DNA of 64,000 nucleotides from an uncultured Bacillota bacterium (GCA_905200905.1 CAJKMA010000005.1:13281-77280), one strand, 5' to 3'. Counted from the first letter of the stretch, positions 16,981-24,887 are shown. Translations and numbers: made by a program. Notes: generated by a model not told the origin, from the letters alone.

Positions 16981-18489
16981 TCACCTGTTCCTGTTCTTAA
17001 ATTCCTCTGCTGCTTTTAAAATCTTCTCGCCTAACTCTTCAGAAAGGACTTTTTTCTCATGAATTTCTTCCTTGATTTCCGGATGTCTTGCATCAAAGTA
17101 TTCCAACATATCCATCTGGAATTTCTTTACTTCTTTCACTGGCACATCGCACATCAGCTTATGTGTTGCCACCCATAAAGTAATCACCTGCTCATGGGAA
17201 GCCAATGGTCTGCAAAGAGGCTGTTTCAAAAGTTCCATAAGGCATTTTCCGTAATCCAGCAATGCTTTGGTAGAGTCATCCAAATCTGATGAAAACTGGG
17301 TAAACACTTCCATTTCCCGGTATTGTGCCAAATCAATACGCATACTTCCTGACGCTTTTTTCATAGCCTTAGTCTGTGCCGCACCACCTACACGTGATAC
17401 AGAAAGTCCTACATTCACTGCCGGACGTACACCTGCATTAAACAAATCACTTTCCAGGAAAATCTGTCCGTCTGTAATGGAAATAACATTCGTCGGAATG
17501 TATGCAGATACATCTCCTGCCTGGGTCTCAATAATCGGAAGGGCTGTAATGGAACCACCTCCTGCTTCTTCACTTAAACGGCTGGAACGTTCCAGAAGTC
17601 TGGAATGTAAATAAAAGACATCTCCAGGATAAGCCTCACGTCCAGGAGAACGCTCCAGAAGCAGAGACAGGGCACGGTATGCCACTGCATGTTTTGATAA
17701 ATCATCATATACAATCAGCACATCTTTCCCTTTGTACATAAAATATTCTGCCAAAGCAGTACCAGAATAGGGTACAATGTACTGCAAAGGTGCACAATCA
17801 CTGGCTGTTGCGGAAAATACCGTCGTATATTCCATAGCTCCATATTTCTCCAGTGTCCCTACCAATTTTGCTACTGTAGACGCTTTCTGTCCTATTGCCA
17901 CATAGATACACATCACATCTTTCCCCTTCTGGTTCAAGATGGTGTCAATTGCAATGGAAGTTTTTCCTGTCTGACGATCTCCAATAATCAGCTCCCTTTG
18001 TCCACGTCCAATAGGAAACATGGAATCAATGGCCAAAATACCGGTTTCCATAGGAACAGATACAGACTTACGGTCAATAATCCCTGGAGCCTCCTGCTCA
18101 ATAGGGCGATAATCTTCTGTCTGAATTTCCCCTTTTCCGTCAATGGGCGCTCCCAGAGCATCTACAATTCTCCCAATAAATCCTTCTCCCACAGGAATCC
18201 CTGCCCGTTTCTTGGTACGGGTTACCTTGGTACCTTCTTTGATTCCTCTGTCCTTACCGAAAATGATAACACCGATTTCATTTCTCTTAATATCCTGTAC
18301 CATTCCCTTGACACCATTTTCAAAGGTCACAATCTCACCGTACATGGCATGGTCAATCCCGTAAACAGTCGCAATTCCATCACCTACCCAGATGACGTTT
18401 CCCACTTCCTTCACGCCTGCTGTGGTATCGAAATTTTGGATTTCTTCTTTCAGAATGGAAATAATTTCTTCTGAATTGATTGAACTCAA
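16981..18489 (-). CDS. atpA: F1Fo ATP synthase alpha subunit
   Basis: The 502-residue nucleotide-binding, mostly non-catalytic subunit. Walker A is GDRQTGKTSIAID (about residues 169-181), and the ALPIIETQAGDVSAYIPTNVISITDGQ region (near residue 340) includes the catalytic Arg finger zone upstream at VGLSVSRVGGAAQ. A GTG at 18498 overlaps the atpH stop but touches the GGAGG ribosome site; the TTG at 18489 stands seven bases after it, so I take TTG as the start. Either way it is tightly coupled to atpH. Confidence 0.96.
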   Translation of the reverse strand: MSSINSEEIISILKEEIQNFDTTAGVKEVGNVIWVGDGIATVYGIDHAMYGEIVTFENGVKGMVQDIKRNEIGVIIFGKDRGIKEGTKVTRTKKRAGIPVGEGFIGRIVDALGAPIDGKGEIQTEDYRPIEQEAPGIIDRKSVSVPMETGILAIDSMFPIGRGQRELIIGDRQTGKTSIAIDTILNQKGKDVMCIYVAIGQKASTVAKLVGTLEKYGAMEYTTVFSATASDCAPLQYIVPYSGTALAEYFMYKGKDVLIVYDDLSKHAVAYRALSLLLERSPGREAYPGDVFYLHSRLLERSSRLSEEAGGGSITALPIIETQAGDVSAYIPTNVISITDGQIFLESDLFNAGVRPAVNVGLSVSRVGGAAQTKAMKKASGSMRIDLAQYREMEVFTQFSSDLDDSTKALLDYGKCLMELLKQPLCRPLASHEQVITLWVATHKLMCDVPVKEVKKFQMDMLEYFDARHPEIKEEIHEKKVLSEELGEKILKAAEEFKNRNR

Positions 18490-18494
18490 ACCGT

Positions 18495-18998
18495 TCACCT
18501 CCAGACTAATTTTTGTTTTAGTGCATTGATACGGCCTTTTAAGCTGTAATCAAATTCCTGGTCTTTTATACGGAGAATGAAACCTCCCACCAGGCTTTTA
18601 TCTTCTATTAATTTCAGTTGTACATCCTCTGTACCATATTTTTTCCTAAGAAACTGCCTGATTCCATCCAACTGGTCTTTGGACGGAGGAATAACATAGT
18701 ACAATGTTGCGCTTAAAATATGATTCTGTTCGTTATAATATTCCTGATATACTCGGAAAATCTCAGGCAAAAGTCCCATATGACTGTATCTGCAAAGCAC
18801 ACACATAAAATTTTTCAGGTCTTTTGCAAAGATTCGCCCAATTGCCTTTTCTTTCTGTGAAAGAGGCACCACAGGACTTTCAAGCGTATGTAAAAGTTGT
18901 GGTGTCTCTGTTAAAATTTTTTCTGCTTCCTGAATACGCTCTGGTGAAACTGACAGTTCATAGAGCACTCTGGCATAATTAATAGCGGTCTGTGTCAT
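18495..18998 (-). CDS. atpH: F1Fo ATP synthase delta subunit
   Basis: A 167-residue peripheral-stalk subunit that clamps AtpF to the top of F1. The OSCP fold shows the N-terminal TAINYARVLYEL helix and the C-terminal LIEDKSLVGGFILRIKDQEFDYSLKG region (about residues 136-161), the usual VGG-hallmark. Its start overlaps the end of atpF by 20 bp; upstream in-frame GTG/ATG codons at 19007 and 19004 exist, but the ATG at 18998 has the best-spaced AGG and matches family starts. Confidence 0.93.
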   Translation of the reverse strand: MTQTAINYARVLYELSVSPERIQEAEKILTETPQLLHTLESPVVPLSQKEKAIGRIFAKDLKNFMCVLCRYSHMGLLPEIFRVYQEYYNEQNHILSATLYYVIPPSKDQLDGIRQFLRKKYGTEDVQLKLIEDKSLVGGFILRIKDQEFDYSLKGRINALKQKLVWR

Positions 18999-19479
18999 TT
19001 GCATCACCTGCTTTTGCTAAAAATTCATCATAAAGCATCTGGTTTCCAGTTGTACTGCTTCCATTCATAAGCAATTTTGTTGCTGCTGCCATGGCAAGCT
19101 GGGCGATTTCTGTTTTTGCACCCTGCATAGCGCTTTCTTTTTCCTGGCGAGCTGTTTCTTTTGCTGTCTCTATGATTTTCGCTGCCTGCTCATTTGCAGT
19201 TCTCACAATACCTTCACTCATTTGTTTTGCATCTGTCTTGGCATCTTGGATAATCTGAACAGATTCCTCCTTTGCAGAAGATAACGCCTGCTCATACTGT
19301 CCTTTTAATGCTTCTGCCTGTTCATTGACCGTCCTTGCATGAGTGAGCTGGTCTGCAATTGCGGCTTTTCTTTTTTCCATAATGCCCATAACCGGCCCAA
19401 TAAGGAATTTTTTCATTAACAGATAAAGAACTATCAGGTTTATAATCGTCCAGACAAGGTCCCAACCTAATTTCAGCAC
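18979..19479 (-). CDS. atpF: F1Fo ATP synthase b subunit
   Basis: A 166-residue peripheral-stalk subunit: one N-terminal membrane helix (about residues 8-24, TIINLIVLYLLMKKFL) then a long, Ala/Glu/Lys/Gln-rich amphipathic helix that dimerises as a right-handed coiled coil. I use the GTG at 19479; the ribosome site (AGG ... GGAAG) is weak or overlapping, so expression may depend on coupling. It lies 31 bp after atpE. Confidence 0.93.
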   Translation of the reverse strand: MLKLGWDLVWTIINLIVLYLLMKKFLIGPVMGIMEKRKAAIADQLTHARTVNEQAEALKGQYEQALSSAKEESVQIIQDAKTDAKQMSEGIVRTANEQAAKIIETAKETARQEKESAMQGAKTEIAQLAMAAATKLLMNGSSTTGNQMLYDEFLAKAGDANDTDRY

Positions 19480-19510
19480 CTTCCTGCACCTGCCTTTCTC
19501 TGAGTGTGAA

Positions 19511-19726
19511 TTATAATACCAAAATAATCAATAATGCGATAACAAAACCGTAAATAGCAGTTGCCTCTGCAAGAGCACATCCAAGCAGAAGATTCTTACT
19601 AATCTTGCTCTCTGCTTCTGGTTGTCTTGCAATAGCTTCTACTGCTTTTGATGTTGCCATACCAATACCAATACCTGCTCCAATACCTGTTAATACTGCA
19701 ATAGCTGCTCCGATTGCTGCTGTCAT
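19511..19726 (-). CDS. atpE: F1Fo ATP synthase c subunit (ring proteolipid)
   Basis: A 71-residue two-helix proteolipid with the conserved ARQPE polar loop (residues 33-37) and the ion-binding Glu54 in LAEATAIYG. Na+-type c subunits such as that of Ilyobacter carry a Gln in the first helix (GxGQG) with E-S/A-T and Tyr in the second. Here the second-helix E-A-T-x-x-Y is present but the first-helix Gln position is Ile21. That mix makes H+ coupling more likely, though not certain. AAAGGAG precedes the ATG. Confidence 0.96.
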   Translation of the reverse strand: MTAAIGAAIAVLTGIGAGIGIGMATSKAVEAIARQPEAESKISKNLLLGCALAEATAIYGFVIALLIILVL

Positions 19727-19754
19727 AATTCATTTCTCCTTTTCTTCTTAAACT

Positions 19755-20444
19755 TTAATCTTCTATCTGCTCTTTAATAAAGAGAGAGGTTAAAAAAACA
19801 AATACATAGGTCTGAATCAGACCATCAAAAACATCAAAATATAAACTAAATGGAATGGGCAAAATCGCCGGCATAATCGTTTTCAGCAATTCCATAATAA
19901 CAAACGAGCCTATCACATTACCAAACAATCGCATACATAAAGACACTGGACGAATTGCTATCTCCATAATGTTAATAGGAGTTACTAAAGGTATGGGTTC
20001 TGCAAAACTTTTTAGAAAACCTTTAGCTCCTTTTTTGTGGAATCCTGAATAGTAAATAAGGAAAAGACTCATAATGGACAATGCTGCCGTTACGTTCAAA
20101 TCCTTAGTAGGCGGCTTAAAGCCAAGCAAACCAATAAGATTCGCCACTCCGATATAAAGAGCCGTAGAAATCAAATACGGTATGTATCTCCTGCCCTCTT
20201 TGCCCAGAATATCTGTAAAAAAATCATCCAGAAAGCCAATAAAGGACTCCAGCATCAACTGCTTTTTTCCTGGATTTTCTACTTTTAACTTCCGAACAAG
20301 CACAATGGCTAGAAGCGTCAGAACCGCCATGATAATCCATGTGACAACTACAGATTCTCCTATCGGAATCCCGCCGAAGATGGGAATAGTGAATACGGTC
20401 TCGCAATTAAGCTCTTCCGTAATACGTTCCGCTAAACTGTTCGT
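19755..20444 (-). CDS. atpB: F1Fo ATP synthase a subunit, probable non-AUG start
   Basis: The membrane channel subunit, with about five to six helices. The essential Arg of the ion channel is in the MRLFGNVIGS motif, and PPTKDLNVTAALS is conserved. The first ATG in frame (20330) would remove residues that clearly belong to the family (ELNCETVFTIPIFGGIPIGE and the start of helix 1). The frame is open upstream to a TAA at 20466-20468, yet has no ATG, GTG or TTG there. An ACG at 20444 lies exactly seven bases after GGGAGG, so I place the start there (229 residues). A sequencing error at this codon or an ATT start at 20423 are alternatives. It is the first gene of the operon; no atpI precedes it. 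Confidence 0.9.
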   Translation of the reverse strand, partial: TNSLAERITEELNCETVFTIPIFGGIPIGESVVVTWIIMAVLTLLAIVLVRKLKVENPGKKQLMLESFIGFLDDFFTDILGKEGRRYIPYLISTALYIGVANLIGLLGFKPPTKDLNVTAALSIMSLFLIYYSGFHKKGAKGFLKSFAEPIPLVTPINIMEIAIRPVSLCMRLFGNVIGSFVIMELLKTIMPAILPIPFSLYFDVFDGLIQTYVFVFLTSLFIKEQIED

Positions 20445-20507
20445 AGGACATCCTCCCTTTCTGTGTTAATGTATATTCGTTTTCTCCTTTCTTTTGATTT
20501 CTTTAAC

Positions 20508-20536
20508 ACATTACTGCTCTTTAATTGATTTGTCAA
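20508..20536 (-). promoter_or_regulatory. Promoter of the atp operon
   Basis: TTGACA (20531-20536), 17-bp spacer, TAATGT (20508-20513) on the minus strand. The leader is about 60 nt and contains an extra AAAGGAG near 20484-20490 not followed by a usable start. Confidence 0.7.
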
Positions 20537-20741
20537 TTTTTCTTTTTTTCCACGTAAAGCTCTTAAATTTCGTCATTTTTTCTTGTATTTTTTTAAAGTT
20601 TTTATTTCTTTTTATGAGAAATTTTCTACTTTTTTTATACCGTTTGGTATAGGTCCTTTTTTCATCATTATTTTTTCACTTTTTGCCCTTATTTTTCGCT
20701 AAAATTTTGTCACTTTTTACCATACTCTTAGAAAACAAAAA
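20537..20741. other. A/T-rich intergenic stretch upstream of the atp promoter
   Basis: About 200 bp of very A/T-rich DNA with many T runs on the plus strand (A tracts on the transcribed side), phased enough to suggest bent UP-element-like DNA. I find no ORF with a ribosome site and no strong hairpin apart from the terminator that follows. Confidence 0.4.
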
Positions 20742-20780
20742 AGAAAAGATGATTTAATTATCTAATAAATCATCTTTTCT
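20742..20780 (-). terminator. Terminator after the sirtuin-like gene
   Basis: A perfect 15-bp stem (20742-20756 with 20766-20780) followed on the minus strand by TTTTTGTTT. Confidence 0.85.
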
Positions 20781-20810
20781 TTGTCTATTCTGGCTAACTA
20801 TCTAGATTTT

Positions 20811-21551
20811 CTAAAACTTCAACTTCTCAAGAACCTTTCTGGGTTCTTCCAAAATTAACAAATCTGCTCTTTCATCTAAAAATTGTCTTTCCTTATGAAT
20901 TAAAATCAAATACCTTCCCTCAAAATAATTCAGATACTTGGAATATACCTCAGAACCTATGGAGGTACCCAAAAGCAACAACACATCTGCCTGTTCAATC
21001 TGACGGGATGCCTCAGACATAATCATGCTATTCATCATTTCCCCAAATAGCTTCACACCTGGACGTATCACCGTTCCACAGCTTTCACAACGTGGAATTT
21101 TCTCACTGTCTCTTATATATTCCATAGAATATTCTCTTCCGCAATGAGGACATGTATTCTCATAAATAGAGCCATGAAGGGCAATAACATTGTTGCATCC
21201 CCCACACTTCATCTGCTGATAAATATTACTGTCTATAATACACTGCAGTTTTCCTGCTGTCTCCATCTTTTTCAGGGCTTTGGCTGTTTCTGTTACTTTT
21301 GCCAGTTTTTTCAGAATTTCTTCTCTGTAAAACTCAAAAAACTGTGCTGTTCTATTATGATAATACACGGTTGTAAACATCTCTTCCGGAGACACTCCAT
21401 ATTGCTCCTCAACCTCGTAAGCCATTTGCGGCGCTTTCAAGGTACGCTGTCCACATTCTTTTACTACACCGGAGCCACACAATGCTACCGTATAAGTACT
21501 TTCATCCAGCATTCTTTGTAATACTTCCAGTTTCTTTTCTGTAATACCCAT
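20811..21551 (-). CDS. Degenerate sirtuin-like (Sir2) protein
   Basis: A 246-residue protein with a Sir2 layout but changed key motifs. Kept: the zinc ribbon Cys134/137/155/158, the LHGS motif with His126, RPGVKLFGE (163-171) and LLGTSIGSEVYS (194-204). Changed: the NAD motif GAGxSxxSGIPDFR appears as CGSGVVKECGQRTLK (25-39), so the Asp-Phe-Arg is gone, and TQNID appears as DSNIY (107-111), keeping Asn but replacing Asp by Tyr. Known sirtuins use these residues for NAD and catalysis, so this may bind ADP-ribose or NAD without normal deacylation, or use another chemistry. It is divergent from thioredoxin reductase. Confidence 0.8.
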   Translation of the reverse strand: MGITEKKLEVLQRMLDESTYTVALCGSGVVKECGQRTLKAPQMAYEVEEQYGVSPEEMFTTVYYHNRTAQFFEFYREEILKKLAKVTETAKALKKMETAGKLQCIIDSNIYQQMKCGGCNNVIALHGSIYENTCPHCGREYSMEYIRDSEKIPRCESCGTVIRPGVKLFGEMMNSMIMSEASRQIEQADVLLLLGTSIGSEVYSKYLNYFEGRYLILIHKERQFLDERADLLILEEPRKVLEKLKF

Positions 21552-21651
21552 TCCTCCACTTCCTTCCCCTGTATTTTTATGGTATCCTTATCATATCATT
21601 TTTCTTCTATATTTAAAAGAGAGGAATTGTTTTAAAAGGAGAATACCGATT

Positions 21652-22530
21652 ATGAATACCCAAAAACTTATCATTGCTGGCGCTGGTCCTGCCGGAGTTT
21701 CTGCTGCCTTATATGCTGCCCGCTGTGGCATTACACCCCTAGTTCTTTATAAAGATGGCGGAGCACTGGAAAAAGCTGTAAAAATCGAAAATTACTATGG
21801 TATGCCAGCTCCGCTCTCTGGAAAGGACTTATACGAAAATGGTCTGAAACAACTCCAAAGTCTATCTGTCCCTATCCGAAAAGAAGAGCTTCTTTCTATT
21901 GAATATGACGAAGGCTATCTCGTTCATACTACCACAGAAGATTTCCATACCCAGGCTCTCATCCTTGCTACTGGAACTAAACGAAATACTCTTTCTTTAA
22001 AGGAACTAAAAAAATATGAAGGAAGCGGCATCAGCTATTGTGCCATCTGCGATGGCTTCTTTTATCGGCAAAAAGAAGTGGCTGTTTTGGGGCATGGCAT
22101 GTATGCCCTTCATGAAGCCAAAGTTTTGGAGCCTCTTGCCTCCAAGGTTACCATTTTAACCAATGGAAAAAAACCTAATTTTCCTCTTTCAGACCTTGGT
22201 ACGATTGAAATAAATACAAAGGCTATACATTCTGCTGGCGGAGAACCAGCTCTTGCCTGGCTCAAACTGGAGGATGACAGTCTCTTTCCACTCTCAGGAC
22301 TTTTCGTAGCTCTTGGCACAGCAGACAGTACGGATATTGCCAGGAAGCTTGGACTGATGATACAGGATAATCACATTGCAATTGAGACAGATACCAGCAC
22401 AGCGCTTCCTGGCCTCTATGCTGCCGGAGACTGTACAGGCGGTATGTTGCAAATTGCAAAGGCTGTCTATGAAGGTGCCCTGGCAGGCACGGAAGCAGTA
22501 AATTATCTAAAACATCTAGAAAAATTGTGA
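21652..22530 (+). CDS. Thioredoxin reductase-like FAD/NAD(P) disulfide oxidoreductase
   Basis: A 292-residue flavoprotein that passes electrons to thioredoxin. The FAD motif GAGPAGVSAALYAAR is near residue 9, the redox pair is CAICDG (about residues 126-131, usual form CATCDG), and the C-terminal FAD motif is GLYAAGDCTGG. The NAD(P) motif in the second Rossmann fold reads GHGMYALHEA (near residue 147) where GGGxSAxE is usual, so the nucleotide site is atypical. Ferredoxin- or flavin-linked variants of this family are known in clostridia and cannot be excluded. It lies 74 bp before trxA. Confidence 0.88.
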   Translation: MNTQKLIIAGAGPAGVSAALYAARCGITPLVLYKDGGALEKAVKIENYYGMPAPLSGKDLYENGLKQLQSLSVPIRKEELLSIEYDEGYLVHTTTEDFHTQALILATGTKRNTLSLKELKKYEGSGISYCAICDGFFYRQKEVAVLGHGMYALHEAKVLEPLASKVTILTNGKKPNFPLSDLGTIEINTKAIHSAGGEPALAWLKLEDDSLFPLSGLFVALGTADSTDIARKLGLMIQDNHIAIETDTSTALPGLYAAGDCTGGMLQIAKAVYEGALAGTEAVNYLKHLEKL

Positions 22531-22604
22531 TTTTATCACATACATCAATAAAAAAATATGTTATACTATAATAAATTAAAAGTGCTGAAAAAGGAGAGAT
22601 GACT

Positions 22605-22913
22605 ATGGCAATGGAACTTACAAGTGCAAATTTTACAGAAGAAGTTTTGAACTCAAACATACCTGTTATGGTAGATTTCTGGGCTACCTGGTGTATGCCC
22701 TGTAAAATGCTGGCACCAATCCTGGAAGAACTATCTCAGGAAGCTAATGGTGCCTATAAAGTCGGAAAGGTCAATGTAGATGCTGAACCTGCACTGGCTG
22801 CACAATTTGGTATTATGAATATTCCCACTGTTCTGATATTCAAAAATGGGCAAGTAGTTGAAAAATCCATTGGTTTGGTGCAAAAAAGCCAACTGGCAGC
22901 CTTGCTAAAATAA
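22605..22913 (+). CDS. trxA: Thioredoxin
   Basis: A 102-residue thioredoxin. The active site is WCMPC (usual WCGPC), preceded by VDFWAT, and the cis-Pro is in NIPTVLIF. Met in place of Gly between the cysteines is expected to shift the redox potential. Two ATGs are in frame; the one at 22605 stands eight bases after GGAG, while the first at 22599 is too close to it. It is the natural partner of the reductase just upstream and ends at a strong terminator. Confidence 0.93.
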   Translation: MAMELTSANFTEEVLNSNIPVMVDFWATWCMPCKMLAPILEELSQEANGAYKVGKVNVDAEPALAAQFGIMNIPTVLIFKNGQVVEKSIGLVQKSQLAALLK

Positions 22914-22934
22914 GCAAATACCACACATAACAAC

Positions 22935-22996
22935 AAACACACCTTCCTGGCAAAACAGAGTTTCCTTCCGTCCTCTGTTTACCAGAAAGGTGTGTT
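22935..22996. terminator. Bidirectional terminator between trxA and the ABC-F gene
   Basis: A long hairpin whose outer stem pairs AACACACCTT (22935-22944) with AAGGTGTGTT (22988-22997 region) and whose inner part pairs AAACAGAG with CTCTGTTT, followed by a T run to the right. Confidence 0.8.
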
Positions 22997-22997
22997 T

Positions 22998-24521
22998 TTA
23001 TTTCCTAAGCCCTGTCTCTGTTAATTCATAAATCACATGACACACTTCCTTCAGATATTTTCTGTCATGAGAGACACTGATAATTGCCCCTGGAAATTCC
23101 GTTAAATTCTTACGAATGACTGGATTTGACAAAGGCGAAAAGTTTCTGGTAGGCTCATCCAATACCAGCACTTGACTCCCCTCCATACTCATTTTCAGCA
23201 AGAATAATTTTGCTTTCTGTCCTCCGGAAAGTTCTCTCATAGGATGTGTCATTTCTTCCACTGTATATTTCATGCTTCCCAGATAAGTCCGTATACGCTT
23301 TTCTTCCTCTTTATCTCCAGTTTTTACCAAAAAGTTTACTGCTGTTTTTTCCAAATCCATGATTTCTTCATAATTCTGAGGCATATATGCAGTTTTAATG
23401 TCCTTTCTTTCCAACAAGTTCTCTGCAATCTTTCTCAGCAGTGTGGTTTTTCCACAACCATTCTTTCCTATGATTCCCACATGTACAGGTCCCTGCACCC
23501 AAAGAACAATATCCCTGGCAAGAATCTCCCCTCCTGCCTCCAGCACATCCAGGGAATAGTTCAGTACTGTTTTCCCTTTTGGTACTGCACAGTCTTTTGC
23601 AAACCGCAAAAATATGGCATCTTCCTGGTCTGGAAATTCTAAAAATTCTTCCTTCTCTTTCTCAAAACGCCGTTCCATGGATTTCACTGCATGCATTTTC
23701 TTCTTCAAAATCTGTCCCCCATGGGGATCTTGTCTGGAAATGGCATTTTGCTGGTGTTCCACCTTTTGTTGAATCCGCAAAAAACGCTCCTGCTGCTTTG
23801 CGAACTCTTCTCTCTGTTTTCCTGCAACCCTCTCCTGATTGGTAAATTCCCTACTGCGATTCTCCATATAGGTTTTGTAGTCCATATTAGCTACTGTATA
23901 TCTGCATCTTGATTTTCGGCGAAGCTGTTCCAGATGAAGTATTTTATTAGCGGTCCGTTCAATCAGTGTCTCATCATGAGATACATAAAGAATCCCTGCC
24001 TGAGTTTCCAAAATAAACTTCTCCAGAAATTCCAGTGTCTCTAAATCAAGGTCATTGGATGGCTCATCCATAAGGATGATATCTGGTCTTTGCATCATAA
24101 TCCCTGCAAGCTGAACCTTAACTTTTTCCCCTCCAGATAATTCTCCCATTTTTTCCTGTCTATAAAAAAACTCTGGCAATATTCCCAGTTTTCTAGCAAT
24201 ATCAGCTAACTCCCTGGGATTCTGGTCATAAAAGGCCGGATTCTTAGAACAAAATTCCCACACAGTCTGTTCTTTTTGTTCTGGCTTTAATTCTTGCGCC
24301 AAATATGCTATTACAGCATTTCCTACTAAAATTTCTCCTTGATACTCCACATACATTTCTGCTGCATCTGGTTCATAAATCAATTTCAACAGGGTAGACT
24401 TTCCATTCCCTTCTTCCCCGATGACCGCCATCTTGTCTCCCCGTTCCACAACAAAAGACACATCTTCCAGCAAGGTGCGAAGGTCTTTTTTATGAGTCAC
24501 AGTCAAATGTTTAATTTGCAA
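22998..24521 (-). CDS. ABC-F family ATPase (ribosome-acting, resistance-like)
   Basis: A 507-residue protein with two ABC domains and no membrane part. Walker A motifs are GEEGNGKSTLL and GKNGCGKTTLL; signatures LSGGEKVKVQLA and LSGGQKAKLFLL; Walker B motifs IILMDEPSNDLD and VLVLDEPTRNFS. The charged linker between them (about residues 220-300) is the P-site tRNA interaction motif of ABC-F proteins. The second Walker B continues as TRNFSPLSNP, a form I associate with Lsa/Vga/Msr-like resistance factors rather than housekeeping EttA. I choose TTG at 24521, eight bases after GGAG. A structured leader with a terminator hairpin precedes it, as in known antibiotic-induced ABC-F genes. Confidence 0.88.
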   Translation of the reverse strand: MQIKHLTVTHKKDLRTLLEDVSFVVERGDKMAVIGEEGNGKSTLLKLIYEPDAAEMYVEYQGEILVGNAVIAYLAQELKPEQKEQTVWEFCSKNPAFYDQNPRELADIARKLGILPEFFYRQEKMGELSGGEKVKVQLAGIMMQRPDIILMDEPSNDLDLETLEFLEKFILETQAGILYVSHDETLIERTANKILHLEQLRRKSRCRYTVANMDYKTYMENRSREFTNQERVAGKQREEFAKQQERFLRIQQKVEHQQNAISRQDPHGGQILKKKMHAVKSMERRFEKEKEEFLEFPDQEDAIFLRFAKDCAVPKGKTVLNYSLDVLEAGGEILARDIVLWVQGPVHVGIIGKNGCGKTTLLRKIAENLLERKDIKTAYMPQNYEEIMDLEKTAVNFLVKTGDKEEEKRIRTYLGSMKYTVEEMTHPMRELSGGQKAKLFLLKMSMEGSQVLVLDEPTRNFSPLSNPVIRKNLTEFPGAIISVSHDRKYLKEVCHVIYELTETGLRK

Positions 24522-24538
24522 TATATTGTCTCCTTTAC

Positions 24539-24583
24539 AAAAAGAAAAGCCTGTTTTCAGACATTCCATTCCAAAAACAGGCT
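24539..24583 (-). terminator. Attenuator-like terminator in the ABC-F leader
   Basis: A 10-bp stem (24548-24557 with 24574-24583), 16-base loop, then TTTCTTTTT on the minus strand, ending only 18 bases before the ABC-F start codon and just upstream of its ribosome site. A terminator in that place would stop transcription before the gene unless the leader refolds. Confidence 0.75.
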
Positions 24584-24587
24584 ACAC

Positions 24588-24792
24588 TTTCTTTTTATTC
24601 TGACAAAGTTTCGCAAAAACAGAATCCACTGTTTTAGGAAGTATGGTATCTCTTCCACCAGCGCACTCCTACTGCAGATTTTTATAAAAAAGATGACTGT
24701 TTGATGACTTTTGCCTGTAATCTCACACTGGAATAAACCTGTACCATATTTGTGTACAGATATTCTGAAAACCATGTTCAGTTCCCCATGTA
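24588..24792 (-). promoter_or_regulatory. Structured leader RNA of the ABC-F gene
   Basis: About 200 nt between a tiny leader ORF and the attenuator. Visible hairpins include AAAACAG/CTGTTTT (24620-24641 region), whose strand could also pair with an arm of the terminator, and CTGTAC/GTACAG near 24740-24760. Competing pairings fit an antiterminator. An 81-codon minus-strand frame overlaps this part but has no ribosome site. Confidence 0.5.
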
Positions 24793-24810
24793 TTACAAAC
24801 AAATAATCAT
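24793..24810 (-). CDS. Possible 5-residue leader peptide MIICL
   Basis: ATG ATT ATT TGT TTG TAA, with GAGGG five bases upstream, placed near the 5' end of the predicted ABC-F leader transcript. Very short leader peptides upstream of a conditional terminator are typical of ribosome-mediated attenuation. So short an ORF can arise by chance; the call rests on ribosome site plus context. Confidence 0.4.
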   Translation of the reverse strand: MIICL

Positions 24811-24858
24811 CTTATCCCTCTTTTCCTCTAAAATTGCAGGTTTCCCTGACGGTTATCA

Positions 24859-24887
24859 ACTTAACACATCTACTCTTATTCTGTCAA
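24859..24887 (-). promoter_or_regulatory. Possible promoter of the ABC-F leader
   Basis: Perfect TTGACA (24882-24887), 17-bp spacer, weak TTAAGT (24859-24864), embedded in the 3' end of the Spx/ArsC-like gene. Confidence 0.5.

Noticed and set aside
20328..20330. ATG at 20330 as the true atpB start
   Set aside because: It removes the conserved N-terminal segment and has no ribosome site; the frame upstream reads as family-like sequence.
20407..20451. Short ORF starting at the ATG 20451 touching the atpB ribosome site
   Set aside because: It has no spacing from the ribosome site and ends after 14 codons; no sign of a real peptide.
24557..24802. Minus-strand frame of 81 codons between the Spx-like gene and the ABC-F gene
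   Set aside because: No ribosome site, no recognisable protein pattern, and it overlaps the hairpins and terminator of the ABC-F leader.
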